From: Turritopsis dohrnii
Lineage: Eukaryota > Cnidaria > Hydrozoa > Anthoathecata > Oceaniidae
Direction of reading: 5' to 3'
NCBI GenBank assembly: GCA_027922465.2
Contig: BQMF02000016.1
Location: 62,001 to 126,000 of the forward strand
DNA: 64,000 bases
A model generated the notes under the pieces. That model was given only the letters and a program-made list of their open reading frames with translations, did not search any database and was not told the DNA's origin. This document shows, one piece after another, positions 54,089 through 64,000 of this stretch. Positions within the stretch are counted from its first letter, which is position 1, and each line of letters opens with the position of its first letter. The position numbers were made by a program, and so were the translations under genes.

Positions 54089-55335
54089 CAGTGTGTCTCA
54101 GAATGTTTTATCCACAAACTTTCAAAGCGTTTCTTACAAAATTTATTTGGCAAATTCTTGCGATTTATGTACGATATGAAAGCTCTTTTCAAGCTCTTTC
54201 TTAAAATATAAAATTTGAAGTAAAATGATGATTCTCCCGAAAGTTATTGAGGAAACTATCATGGCTTTAGATCATTAATTTGTTAAAGATCAATTAGTGC
54301 TAGCAACAATGTAGCTAACATCTTTACAAACACAATCAGATGTGTATACAGTGTGTTTCCTAATGTTGGAAACGGAAATTTTAAAGTTGCTTTTTTAAAT
54401 CAATATACTGAATTTCAAAATAATTTTAACATCGATGGAAAGCCATCTTCAAGTTCTTTCGGTTGGTATATTTTGATGAAAAAAGAAAAAGTGGTTTTTG
54501 AAAAAATAAGGAAAATGTCTTGGAAAAATGTAATTAAATTTTTAATGGTCGATTAAGATGTGAATGAAAAAAAAAGATTTTTTGAAACAATGGCAGCAAT
54601 TTGGAAAACAATAAACAAATTTAAGCTGTGTGTTCACGAAAAACGTTTAACTTTTATGTTTTTAAATATCAATTTGAGGGTCTCAGCACAAAGATAAAAT
54701 TACTAAAAGTTTGTATGGATTAAGGGCTTTGAAACAATAAGCACGATGTAATTAAACTACGTGTTAATCGACCATTAAAAATTTAATTACATTTTTCCAA
54801 GACATTTTCTTTATTTCTTCAAAAAACATTTTTTCTTTTTCCACAAAAATATACTAACCGAAAGAACTTGAAAATGGCTTTCCATCGATGTTAAAACTAT
54901 TTTGAAATTCGGTATATTCATTTAAAAAAACAGCTTTAAAATTTCCGTTTCCAACATTAGGAAACACACTGTATAAACATAATTTCTGTCATTAGAAATT
55001 CTTAAGCCTCAAATTTTATAACCAAGCAAGTTGATAAGATAAAAGTATCTGGAATTAAATGGACGTACTTTTCCTTAACAAATTCAAAAGATTTTATGAT
55101 TAGAAGTAAAGAAAATTACATTATCAAAATTTCATTAAGGAACTGTTAACTGATCCTTAAGAAACTAATGTTCCAAATCTGTGTGTTTTTCTTCAATAAC
55201 TTTCCGAAGAATAATCATTTTCTTGAACATTTGATATCAATCGAAAATGCTTGAAAAGGGCTTTCTCGTGATATGAATTTTGTTATATTTTGACAAATAA
55301 TTGTTGCGAAATGTTATTTATCTGTTGATCAATTA
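54089..55335. mobile_element. Diverged TIR element hosting a nested MITE
   Basis: The left part CAGTGTGTCTCAGAATGTTT...AAGCTCTTTTCAAGCTCTTT (54092-54240) is mirrored by the complement at 55190-55310 (TTGAAAAGGGCTTTCTCGTG...). The right terminus is lost. The CAGTGTGTC start links it to the mariner-type ends nearby. A second element, 54349-54971, sits inside. Confidence 0.45.
54349..54971. mobile_element. Long-TIR MITE, copy 1 (623 bp)
   Basis: CAGTGTGTTTCCTAATGTTG and its complement bound the element, with TA at 54347-54348 and 54972-54973. The TIRs are about 210 bp, so a single strand folds almost completely. The TA target and CAGTGTGT ends match mariner-type mobilisation, as in 57459-59212. 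The 67-codon frame in the left TIR is matched in copy 2 but is probably incidental. Confidence 0.88.
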
Positions 55336-56590
55336 ATTTTTCAAGTTCTGTTAGTAAGGAGTAACTTGTATATGATTATTTTGACATTATCACAATGATT
55401 AAATAAAGTAAAACAGAAAAAATATTTGTTTTTCTTTTATAAAAACCAATTATTTTCTCAAACATACGTAATTTTTCAGGATTTTTAAATCGCGAGTGAA
55501 GTTTTTATTACGAGCTGGTCTTGTGAATCCAGATTGTTACGTCATCTGCATATTTAGCATATTCAACCGTTGTTCATTTTTTCCATCGTGTGTTTTTTAA
55601 AAATCAAAAACTGGAGAAAAAACATGGCGAAGGTTGAATAAAAAATAAACATGTTCGAGATACAGTCAAAAAAATTTTATGGCATGACTTTTTAAGCAGA
55701 AAATGATTTAAGTAAAAGTTTAGCACACTATTTCTAGACCGTACATTCCCTTTAAATTATGTCTTCAGCGAATAATCATGGAAAGTGATAGGTATGCAGT
55801 ATGAACCTGAAAAATCACCTCAATCCGTCGGTAAGCCATCGTATGAAGATTAAGAGCAGGAATTTGGTGATTTCACATTGAGGTGCTCTTCCTAAGCCCG
55901 AGAAAGTTATTGTCTTTTCATAAATTATAAGGAGATGGAACAAGATGCCTTAACAGGCAAAAGGATTTCTGCCAAAATCTGCTGAAATATGAAAGAAAAA
56001 GCATATGACATATTTGAAAAAGGTTATATGCTTTCCAAAATAAAAAATCACATTTCTAATGTATATAATCCCTAGGACATTGTCAAAAGATAAGTGACGC
56101 TATGTGAAACTTATAATATATATACTGCCAATAAACTGAATTACATCTGAATGACGTTAAATATTCTTTATTTTGTTGATAAGAAATAATATCGAGGATA
56201 TATTGATCCTTTCAGATATCACAATGTAACTCAACGTAACTTATAAATTCTAAAAGTTCTGAATTTCTGAATTTGATACTTGGTGTCAATCTTCCTAGAA
56301 GACTTCCTAAATTACAAGCACAAAAATGCATGCAGATTTCGGTCATACAAAATACATCCACATAGACTAAAACCAACATAACTGTTGTAGTTTGTTTTAG
56401 TTTGATTAGCAATATGGAAAGCACTTACAAACTTTCTTGATCTGAGTAGTCATTCATGATCTGTTTATCAAAATTCTTGAAGAAATTCAAGAAAAGGTTA
56501 ATGATTTTTACGACATAACATTGCATCTGATTTCATATGCACCCAAGGGCATTGCGAAAGTGTAGTTGACATTATGCGAAACTTTATTAT
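55336..56590. other. No gene seen
   Basis: AT-rich sequence between TIR elements. No supported frame or repeat border. Confidence 0.5.
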
Positions 56591-56597
56591 ATACGTA

Positions 56598-57218
56598 CAG
56601 TGTGTTTCGTAATGTTGGAAATGGACATTTTAAAGCTGTTTTTTTAAATGAATATACCGAATTTCAAAACAATTTTTACACCGTTGGAAAGCCATTTTCA
56701 AGTTCTTTCGGCTGGTATAGTTTTGTGAAAAATGGAAAGGTGGTTTTTGAAAAAATAAGGAAAATGTCTTGGAAAAATGTAATTAAATTTTTAATGGTCG
56801 ATTAAGATGTGAATGAAAAAAAAAGATTTTTTAAAACAATGACAGCAATTTGGAAAACAATAAACAAATTTAAGCTGTGTGTTCACGAAAAACGTTTAAC
56901 TTTTATGTTTTAAAATATCAATTTGTGGGTCTCAGCGCAAACATGAAATTAATAAAAAATTTGAATGGATTCAGTGTTTTGAAACAATAAGCACGATGTA
57001 ATTAAACTACGTGTTAATCGACCATTAAAATTTAATTGCATTTTTCGATGACATTTTCCTATTTTTTCAAAACCCACTTTTTCATTTTTCACAAAAATAT
57101 ACTAGCCGAAAGAGCTTGAAAATGGCTTTCCATTGATGTAAAATTATTTTGAAATTCGGTATATTCATTTAAAAAAACAACTCTAAAATTTCCATTTCCA
57201 ACATTACGAAACACACTG
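56598..57218. mobile_element. Long-TIR MITE, copy 2 (621 bp)
   Basis: CAGTGTGTTTCGTAATGTTG and its complement bound the element, with TA at 56596-56597 and 57219-57220. It aligns end to end with 54349-54971 with scattered substitutions, and with the decayed copy at 28775-29010. Confidence 0.9.
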
Positions 57219-57458
57219 TATATACACCACTGATAAACTTAACTACATCTGAATGACATAAAACATCCTTTATTTTGGGGGTACGAAATAATATTAAGTT
57301 TATATTGATTTTTTCGGATATTACAGTGATTGCGTATGTAAATCATGTTCTTTAAGCATTTGATATGTACCGTCAATCTTCTTCATTACAAATGGAATTA
57401 TCATTTCCAACACAAAAAGTAAACAATAATTTTGATCATTATCAGTTATATACTTATA

Positions 57459-59212
57459 CAGTGTGTCCCAGAGAATTTCGGTCTGAGATTTTAACAGCCT
57501 ATAACTTTTCACACATATATCAGATTTCAGCGATTTTTATACCATTCGATAGGATTTTATCCAAGGATTTCAAAAATGTATATTACAAATAATTTAGTCC
57601 AAAACCTTCGGAGTAAATAAGTTTTCTTTAAACCGTTACGGTCATTAATTCCTTAATGGTTAATAAAAATATGTTTTCACGTCCAATTATTCTTTTGTTT
57701 ATTAAAAACTTGTCGCGGTGTTATCGAACACACTAAAATTAATATCTCATCACAAAATTAAAAATTGTGATACGGGGGTTAAATCGTATGAACAATGGCT
57801 AGGGAATTAATTTGGCTTTAGAAGAACTAAATTTGGCTCTAAAAGTGCTTTTCACGAGATAAAATATCATGGCTCAGCTTACGAAAGAACAACGTATTTT
57901 TGTTGTAAAAAAATACCACGAAACAAGGAGTTATGTTGTTGTCCAGGAGCAATTTCGCCAAGCTTTTCCCAGAAGAAATCCACCGGCAAAGAGCACAATT
58001 CAGCACAACATCCGAAAATATCACATTGATGGAACAAGTTTGAATGTAAATAAGGGAAGAGGTGGTAGGAGGAAGACAGTACGTACGAACCAAAATATTC
58101 AAAGAGTTCAAGGGTTATTTGGCCAACGTTAACTATCATGTAGGAGAAACACTCTTGGCTTGTCAAAATCAAGTTTTAATCGCATCATAAAAAATGATTT
58201 GCAGTGGCATTCGTACAGGATCCAAGAAGTGCAAAAGCTGGAAGCAGCAGATTATGGTCGACGGTTAACATTCTGTCGTTGGTTTGTACATCATGCACGC
58301 AACAATAGATTTCTGAGCAAGCTCGTTGTTGGGGATGAAGCCATGTTTTCTTTGAATGGTCATGTCAGCACGCAAAATGTTCGATGCTATGCACCGAAAG
58401 GTAACCCTCCAGATTTCAAGTTTGAAAGGCATCATTCACGGGATAAGCTTCACGTTTGGATTGGGCTTTGTGGAAATGGAGAAATGATTGGACCATATTT
58501 TTTCAATCGGAATGTTAATGGTCGTACCTACGGTGAAATGTTGTTACGGTTTGTCTTTCCTGCTATGGCAAGAATTTATCATCAGTTTGGGTTAACGTTT
58601 GACGGTGTCTGGTGGATTCAAGATGGTGCCCCCTCCCACAGAACCATAGAAGTTTGAAGATCGAGTTGTGGCGTTGCATCATGGCATCGAGTGGCCTCCC
58701 AGATCCCCAGACTTAACCCCTTGTGATTTTTTTCTGTGGGGCTACTTAAAACAAAAAGTTTTCTCCACTGAGATCCAGAATTTACCAGAGTTAAGAAGAA
58801 AAATTGTTGACGCAACAAATGATCTTCGACAAAACCAAAATTTTATTTCTCGTTTTTTTCACGAAATGACAGTAAGAGCACATCGCGGGGGACATGTCAA
58901 GACAGCTTAAAATTTTTATTTTTAATTACTTGTGTGTTTAACAACTGCTTTACTATTTACTGTTTTTGGTAATGACCTTTGATAGTTCTTTTTGCTAAAT
59001 TTGTTAATTAACCATTAAGAAGATAATTAGATTTTTTCATGGCAAAATCCTTAATTGCTTCCAAAATATAACATTTTGGAGAACAAAATATCTGTTTTTA
59101 AAATTTTTGAAGAAAATCCTATCGAATGGTATAAAAATCGCTGAAATCTGATATATGTGTGAAAAGGTATAGGCTGTTAAAATCTCAGACCGAAATTCTC
59201 TGGGACACACTG
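57459..59212 (+). mobile_element. Mariner-type DNA transposon, nearly complete (1754 bp)
   Basis: TIRs of about 140 bp start CAGTGTGTCCCAGAGAATTT and are flanked by TA at 57457-57458 and 59213-59214. The single transposase gene lies between (57869-58910). The outer bases CAGTGTGT are shared with the long-TIR MITEs at 54349 and 56598, so a transposase of this type could have moved them. Confidence 0.93.
57869..58910 (+). pseudogene. Mariner-type transposase, one stop and one frameshift
   Basis: ATG at 57869 starts MAQLTKEQRIFVVKKYHETR with an N-terminal helix-turn-helix and a second DNA-binding part (PAKSTIQHNIRKYHIDGTSL, RGGRRKTVRT). A TAA at 58130-58132 interrupts it, after which the same frame continues as LSKSSFNRIIKNDLQWHSYR, VVGDEAMFSLNGHVS (first catalytic Asp), LHVWIGLCGNGEMIGPYFF and WWIQDGAPSH (second Asp). 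A two-base net loss near 58652 shifts to the last part, HHGIEWPPRSPDLTPCDFFL with the third Asp, then WGYLKQKVF. Allowing for the shift, the second and third Asp are about 34 residues apart, as in mariner (DD34D). Total about 347 codons, normal for the family. Recently inactivated. Confidence 0.9.
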
Positions 59213-59214
59213 TA

Positions 59215-60260
59215 TATGTTCTAAAGCACACACATAACATAATTATATATAACTGAAAGGAAAGTTTTGTATTGTTACATGATGTATCTTTTGAATTTAC
59301 AGACAGTTGTTTTGCAGATGTTTTAATTTGCTATTGTGATTAGTCACTCGTAATAAGGGAGATTGACAATATAACTTAAAAACTGATCAAATAATAAAAC
59401 AAGTAAGTGGTGCAAGGTAGACACACATTTACTATGTTGGAGCTGAAGAGGAAACTAAGCTGAGCTAAAGTATCCAGAGCTTAAAAATAGCATAACAGCT
59501 CATATACAAAACAAACGAAGATGTTTTGAATTTAGACAGGCTTAAAGAATCTCAAAACATTTCTCTCTAAAAACAAACAAATACCTTTTTGACTCTTCTG
59601 TTTACAAAACATTGAAAACTTCTTTTTAATTAGAAAAGAATGATCACAGATAATTATAAGTTTCTTCTATGGAGATTTTTTTTTATCTTCAGATACGCAT
59701 ATCTATCATTTTCAAGAAACTTTAGAAAATTTAAAATGGTTTCTACCCTCACATCACATCACATGCGTGGTAAGCATAAGTTTCATGTAAGCGCACACAC
59801 GAAATTTCAAAAAACCGCTAGGTTTGGACAGTAAGAAAAAGAAGAAAAACCAAAGCCGGTTTTAAGGTATTTCTTGCTTTCGCAGAAATCCAAATAGAAA
59901 AGTTGTGCGTGTGTTTTCATAAAAACGACGAGATAAATTACGTCCATTGACAAGTAGATTTATTTTTATATACAATATGATATGTTATGATATATTGATG
60001 ATTTTTCGATGATTTCTCACGTGACGGTATTTCTTTTGTTGGTGACATCTGCCGCTTTTTTCGCTTAACGTTTGTTGTTTTTTTCTTTTCACTTGCATGT
60101 CCAACAATACTCTTCCTTCAATGCTCTGACGACTAATAGAACAACTAGACATATTTTTGAATTTCTAATAAATATTACCCGTCTGTGATTGTCATAAAAG
60201 TTATGGTCAAGCAATTCTTTTCTACAAACTTCGTCATAATCCAGTTCACCATTGACAAGC
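59215..60260. other. No gene seen; repeat end near 59820-59900
   Basis: CTAGGTTTGGACAGTAAGAA ... GGTATTTCTTGCTTTCGCAG is the inverted counterpart of the TTTCTGCGTAAGCAAGAAAT ... ACTGTCCAAACCTA pattern at 22980-23070 and 27385. The rest is unremarkable AT-rich DNA. Confidence 0.5.
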
Positions 60261-60268
60261 CGTTACCA

Positions 60269-60521
60269 GGGGTGTACCGTGAAAAATAAAAGGGAGGCTG
60301 AAATTAAGAATAAAAGGGATACTGAATTTATAGTGCCATAGTCGAGTTGTGAATACATACACGAGACGTCTACTTTTGGCTGTGGTTTTAGAATTCAACG
60401 GGGTATTACAATTCGTTAGAATAGTTAATTGCTTGTACTAAAAGAAGAAAATATTCAAAAAGGGAACCTAGTTTCAAAATTGAGGGTCGATGAAGTGAGG
60501 GGATGCCTTACGGTACGCCCC
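60269..60521. mobile_element. Candidate MITE with GGGGYGTACCGT ends
   Basis: GGGGTGTACCGTGAAAAATA at the left and (complement) GGGGCGTACCGTAAGGCATC at the right form TIRs of about 14 bp. The flanks are GCCGTTACCA and GCCGGTTACCA, a possible duplication with one indel. 253 bp, no ORF. Confidence 0.5.
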
Positions 60522-61288
60522 GGCCGGTTACCATTTAATTAAACGGAAAACACTTGTAAAAGTATTTAAGAAAAAATGCGGCAAAGCCACAACCGTACCC
60601 TCAGTAACTCAGGTTAACACCCTAAAAGTCTGTTGGTAACGATTTGTCGACGGACATATCGTATAATAAGTATTCTCTGGGAAAATATGCTTGTTCACAC
60701 AGTAATGGACAACAGATTCGAATTTTGGAACATCATGAAATGCTTCTGCACTTTTGACTTTTTTGGAGTCCTAAAGGCCCAAGTTGAACGACGTTTATTT
60801 ACTTATTATAAAATTTCAATATAACTCTTCTACTTTCGTCATTCGAAGTTGGTGAACAACGACTCTAATAAGGCTTAATTTTTCGGCACGTACACTCTTG
60901 AATAGCTCATTTAATCTTAAAGAAATCATAAGATATCAAACGGGGATAGAAATATCAAATGAGAAATGTTTTGCTTTTTCCTTGCATTTTGCTCTCAATT
61001 ACATTTTCATAACAAATTTTTTCTACGTCACAATGGACATATTGAATTAACCTCGTTTTGATTTTGGAAGCATGTTTACAATATGGCGATCGAAGAAGGC
61101 GATCATGTACCAGGAAAATTACTAAACAAGCATTATTGTGGTTAGAAAGTCTTATTAAGAAATTTGATCTTGAAATTCATAATCAGTGAAAATACATTTC
61201 TGATAATATAAAATTTTATTTTTTTACCGAACACTACCTTTGTGGTCTTTTGCAAAACTTTTAAATAGCTTTTTCTCAGTGTTCGTTT

Positions 61289-62440
61289 TTGCCCCCGCAG
61301 CCAGCGCAAGCGAGCGAGGAGGCATAGTAGTTTCACGAGATAGGTGAATGTCAGTTTCCGATTTTGTTCTTCATCTTCATCATCATCCTCATCATCCTCC
61401 AACTTTCGTGTTGACGTTACACAGTGGTATACACTTATTACCTGACTTTGCTTTTTTCCCGTTTCAAACTATAGTACTGTAAGTGGGGGACAGAATGTTT
61501 TTCGTATCTCTTTCCTAAATTATTATTATATTATACTGTGTTATTTCGGAAGTTCGTATGCTAAAATTACTTAAACATTTTTTTATTACTTTTGCGTTGT
61601 TTTAGTGAAGTGAACAACAAGGATTTTGAAGCACAGTTTGAAATCTGAAATTTTGCTAACTATACATTTTATTTTTATATATGTTTTAGCTCTAAATCGT
61701 TCGTTCAAAAAAATTTATTCAATGCACTGATTTTTCGCAGATGTTGCCATTTTAAATCGATTTCTGTGTACGCAAGAAAGCCATATTACAAATTCTTGTT
61801 CTTCGTTTTTTTCTTCTTTAACTGTCCTTTACTAGTGTGATCACGATCAATAAAACCTTTTTATATTTTTTTCTTGTTTTTTTATGTAAACGTTGCCTAT
61901 TTTTTTTTTTTTTTTTTTTTTTTGAATTAAAGTTTGAAACGCAAATTTCTAATGGATTTATCGCTTTAATTTTTTTGTTGAAAAAAATTTTTTCTTCTTT
62001 CTTTTGGCTCTTACATAACTTCTTTAACAAATCTTATTTTGATGATAAAATATGTATCCATGTTTCAGTTCACACATTTCTTTTGTTTGTAGCAAATACT
62101 TTCTGATATTACTTGTTAAGCCTTATTTACACTATTCGAAAGGTATATTAGCATCAGTGTGACTTAGGTCTAGGAGACAACAAAAAGTAACAAAGTTTTG
62201 TGCAGTTTTGTGCAGTTCTAAAACGATTTTGAGTGAGTGTTGAGCAGCTCTCTAAAAAACTGGGTTTATCGAAATGTTTAAGCATATAAATATACCACTT
62301 ACCAGGCCCACAATAAACCAAAACATTTGTTTTCAGACATAATGTTTTTTTTTATTTCCGTTGTATAGGTTGCAATGTATAGCTTGCTGTGTGTACAAAT
62401 TGGAATGCTTGACCGGGGGCATTTTTAGCTAAAGCTACAT
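61289..62440 (+). repeat. Dispersed repeat F, copy 2
   Basis: It starts GCCCCCGCAGCCAGCGCAAG and CGAGCGAGGAGGCATAGTAG and follows 24083-25140. It then jumps to the distal part (TTCTAAAACGATTTTGAGTG) found at 26385, so about 1.2 kb present in copy 1 is missing, including the region of G3. Confidence 0.75.
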
Positions 62441-64000
62441 GCTAGTTTAGCAAAGTTTTAACTACATTTTGATCTCTTTTGCAAAACCGAAAAAGCTCTG
62501 TCAAGAAGACAAAATTCGTTTCCTGTAAAAAAATCACAAAAAGACCAAAAAATACGGATTCCATCGATATAAAATTTATGAAAATTAATTGGATATTTCC
62601 TTCAAAAACTGCGATAATATATTTTGATTCCAATTGTTTGAAACACACTGTATTAAGAAGACGGGAAATCAACATAGTTCTGATTTCTCATTTTAAACGT
62701 TCTAGGAGTGGGTTACACGTATCCGAAGTGAATGTCAAACCGCGTGAAATTTCACGCTGGTTTGAATTTTTTTAGGTTACACGTGTGTTTCACTTCACTT
62801 CACTTCGGGTATATTTCAATTCGCTTTCACTTCGGCTCAAAGTCCATTTTGCAAATTGCAGCATGATAAACATAAAAGATTTGCACCAATACACGTGTTT
62901 TTCACACCGGCGTGAGATTTCACTTCACCTAAGACGTGATGACCTGATGATATGTTGAAATATATATATATTGTCCATAAAAATAATAATTGTCATTGTT
63001 GATTTATACTTATAAAAAATAATATCTTGTTTTTAATATTCGAGTGCTCCTTAAGACAATGTCAAATAAAGAATTTTTTACCTCCGTTTTCCTTTAAATT
63101 AAAATCTCCGTATTCTACCTCCATATTTCCCCAGTTAGCCGCCGAAGCACTTATTAATTTTTTTCGAAGTTTAGGAGGGCGGTTGAAAAAGGCGGAGTGG
63201 GAGAGGGTGGGGGTGGGTGGAGGTTATTTATCTTACGATGTTTACTTAAAAAAGCTATGATCATAACAGAAGATTTTGAGATTTCTCAAATATCTTTGTT
63301 ATTTATTGTGTTCAAGCTGTAATTGAAATCCAAAAACGAAATTAAGAATTTATTGAATAACTTACCAGTAAATCAGTATGGTAAGAAATAAACAAATGGA
63401 TATTTCAATTTGTTTTCTAGTGATGTAAACAGGCAATTGAAGTTTTTAAAACAAAATGCCCTATAAACGAAAAAGCATGTTATTATTGAGAATGTTCTAT
63501 GTTAATCAAAACAACACTTGTATATGTATACAAAACAGTCGGAGTCAAAATCAACATCATCATCGGTTTTTCTTTGCTCAAACTGTCTCGGATCATGAAA
63601 AAGAATATTTGATGTGTTGACTTTCATTATATATTTCCCCATAGGGCGAAATATATGTTAAAACAGGCATTTTCCTTCATCTTCTTCCCCTTGTCCTTTT
63701 TCTCCGTTCACTTTTATAGCAGCAGTTCAGTATTGAACTTTGCGCTAACCAAGGTAGATAAGGATAGGGGCTAGTTGTCAGTGAAGTCGTGCGCCATTTT
63801 TTTCAGTCTGCAGTTGGGTAGTGGAACAGTTTTCCTTTGTCTGCTAGCTTATAACATGATTCAAGAGATATAACGTTAAAAGACGGAAATAAATCGTTTT
63901 AGTTCATTGTTTTACTAAAAGTTTTGTAAAAATTTTTGAATGAATGCATGAAAAATAAACAAATTTATAAAAACCAGATTGATGATTTTATTATTTTACA
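62441..64000. other. No gene seen
   Basis: It contains a solitary GTTTGAAACACACTG at 62638-62652, like one end of the CAGTGTGTTTC MITEs, and a block of CACTTC/GAAGTG inverted motifs at 62710-62840. No supported gene. Confidence 0.45.

Noticed and set aside
54353..54556. ORF in the long TIR of the MITE, matched at 56566-56805
   Set aside because: Both copies belong to the same recent repeat, so shared openness is expected. The frame ends inside the TIR and has no domain.
62638..62652. Solitary CAGTGTGTTTC-type end
   Set aside because: No partner end or TA-bounded element could be traced, and 15 bases are too few to call an element.

Overview
The window is AT-rich animal DNA with almost no host genes and a very dense, layered population of transposable elements. 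Spliceosomal introns inside a transposase gene, Penelope-like, DIRS-like and non-LTR retroelements, Helitrons, pogo and mariner transposons, and a HIRAN-like gene of a kind common in cnidarians and sponges point to an invertebrate. A cnidarian, perhaps a hydrozoan, is the best guess, but this is inference from family content and base composition.

Layout. (1) 1-12574: a Penelope-like element on the minus strand is split by an 11.4 kb insertion (641-12059). Removing the insertion restores its reading frame exactly. The insertion is a head-to-tail array of short Helitrons (TC at the 5' end, hairpin plus CTAG at the 3' end), itself carrying nested DNA transposons. (2) 13330-19049: a second cluster of the same Helitron families, half of it in the opposite orientation. 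(3) 19203-27384: a retroelement fragment, inverted repeats, minisatellites and a GACGTC-rich transposon. (4) 27385-37384: a tandemly repeated unit of about 1.3 kb whose copies act as empty sites for three insertions: a 5.3 kb pogo element with an eight-exon transposase gene ending in a PHD finger, a 439 bp MITE and an 810 bp repeat. (5) 37387-39302: a HIRAN-like coding remnant broken by a 5'-truncated LINE. (6) 42290-47010: a DIRS-like element interrupted by a full-length non-LTR retrotransposon (43199-46483) with a 14 bp target duplication, a poly(A) tail, a C2HC zinc-finger ORF and a 946-residue RT/endonuclease ORF. (7) 48149-48668: the one convincing host gene, a single-exon secreted cystine-knot protein with a TATA box and poly(A) signal. 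(8) 50736-62440: another GACGTC element, long-TIR MITEs, a nearly intact mariner-type element and dispersed repeats.

The elements record a relative chronology, because in several places either the host reading frame or a sister copy shows the uninterrupted site. A recurring theme is the palindrome GACGTC: CRE-type TGACGTCA sites occur in most Helitron copies, and arrays of GACGTC fill the ends of a separate CCCA...TGGG transposon family.

All coordinates and translations were read by eye. Splice sites and repeat borders are approximate where stated, and no database search was possible.
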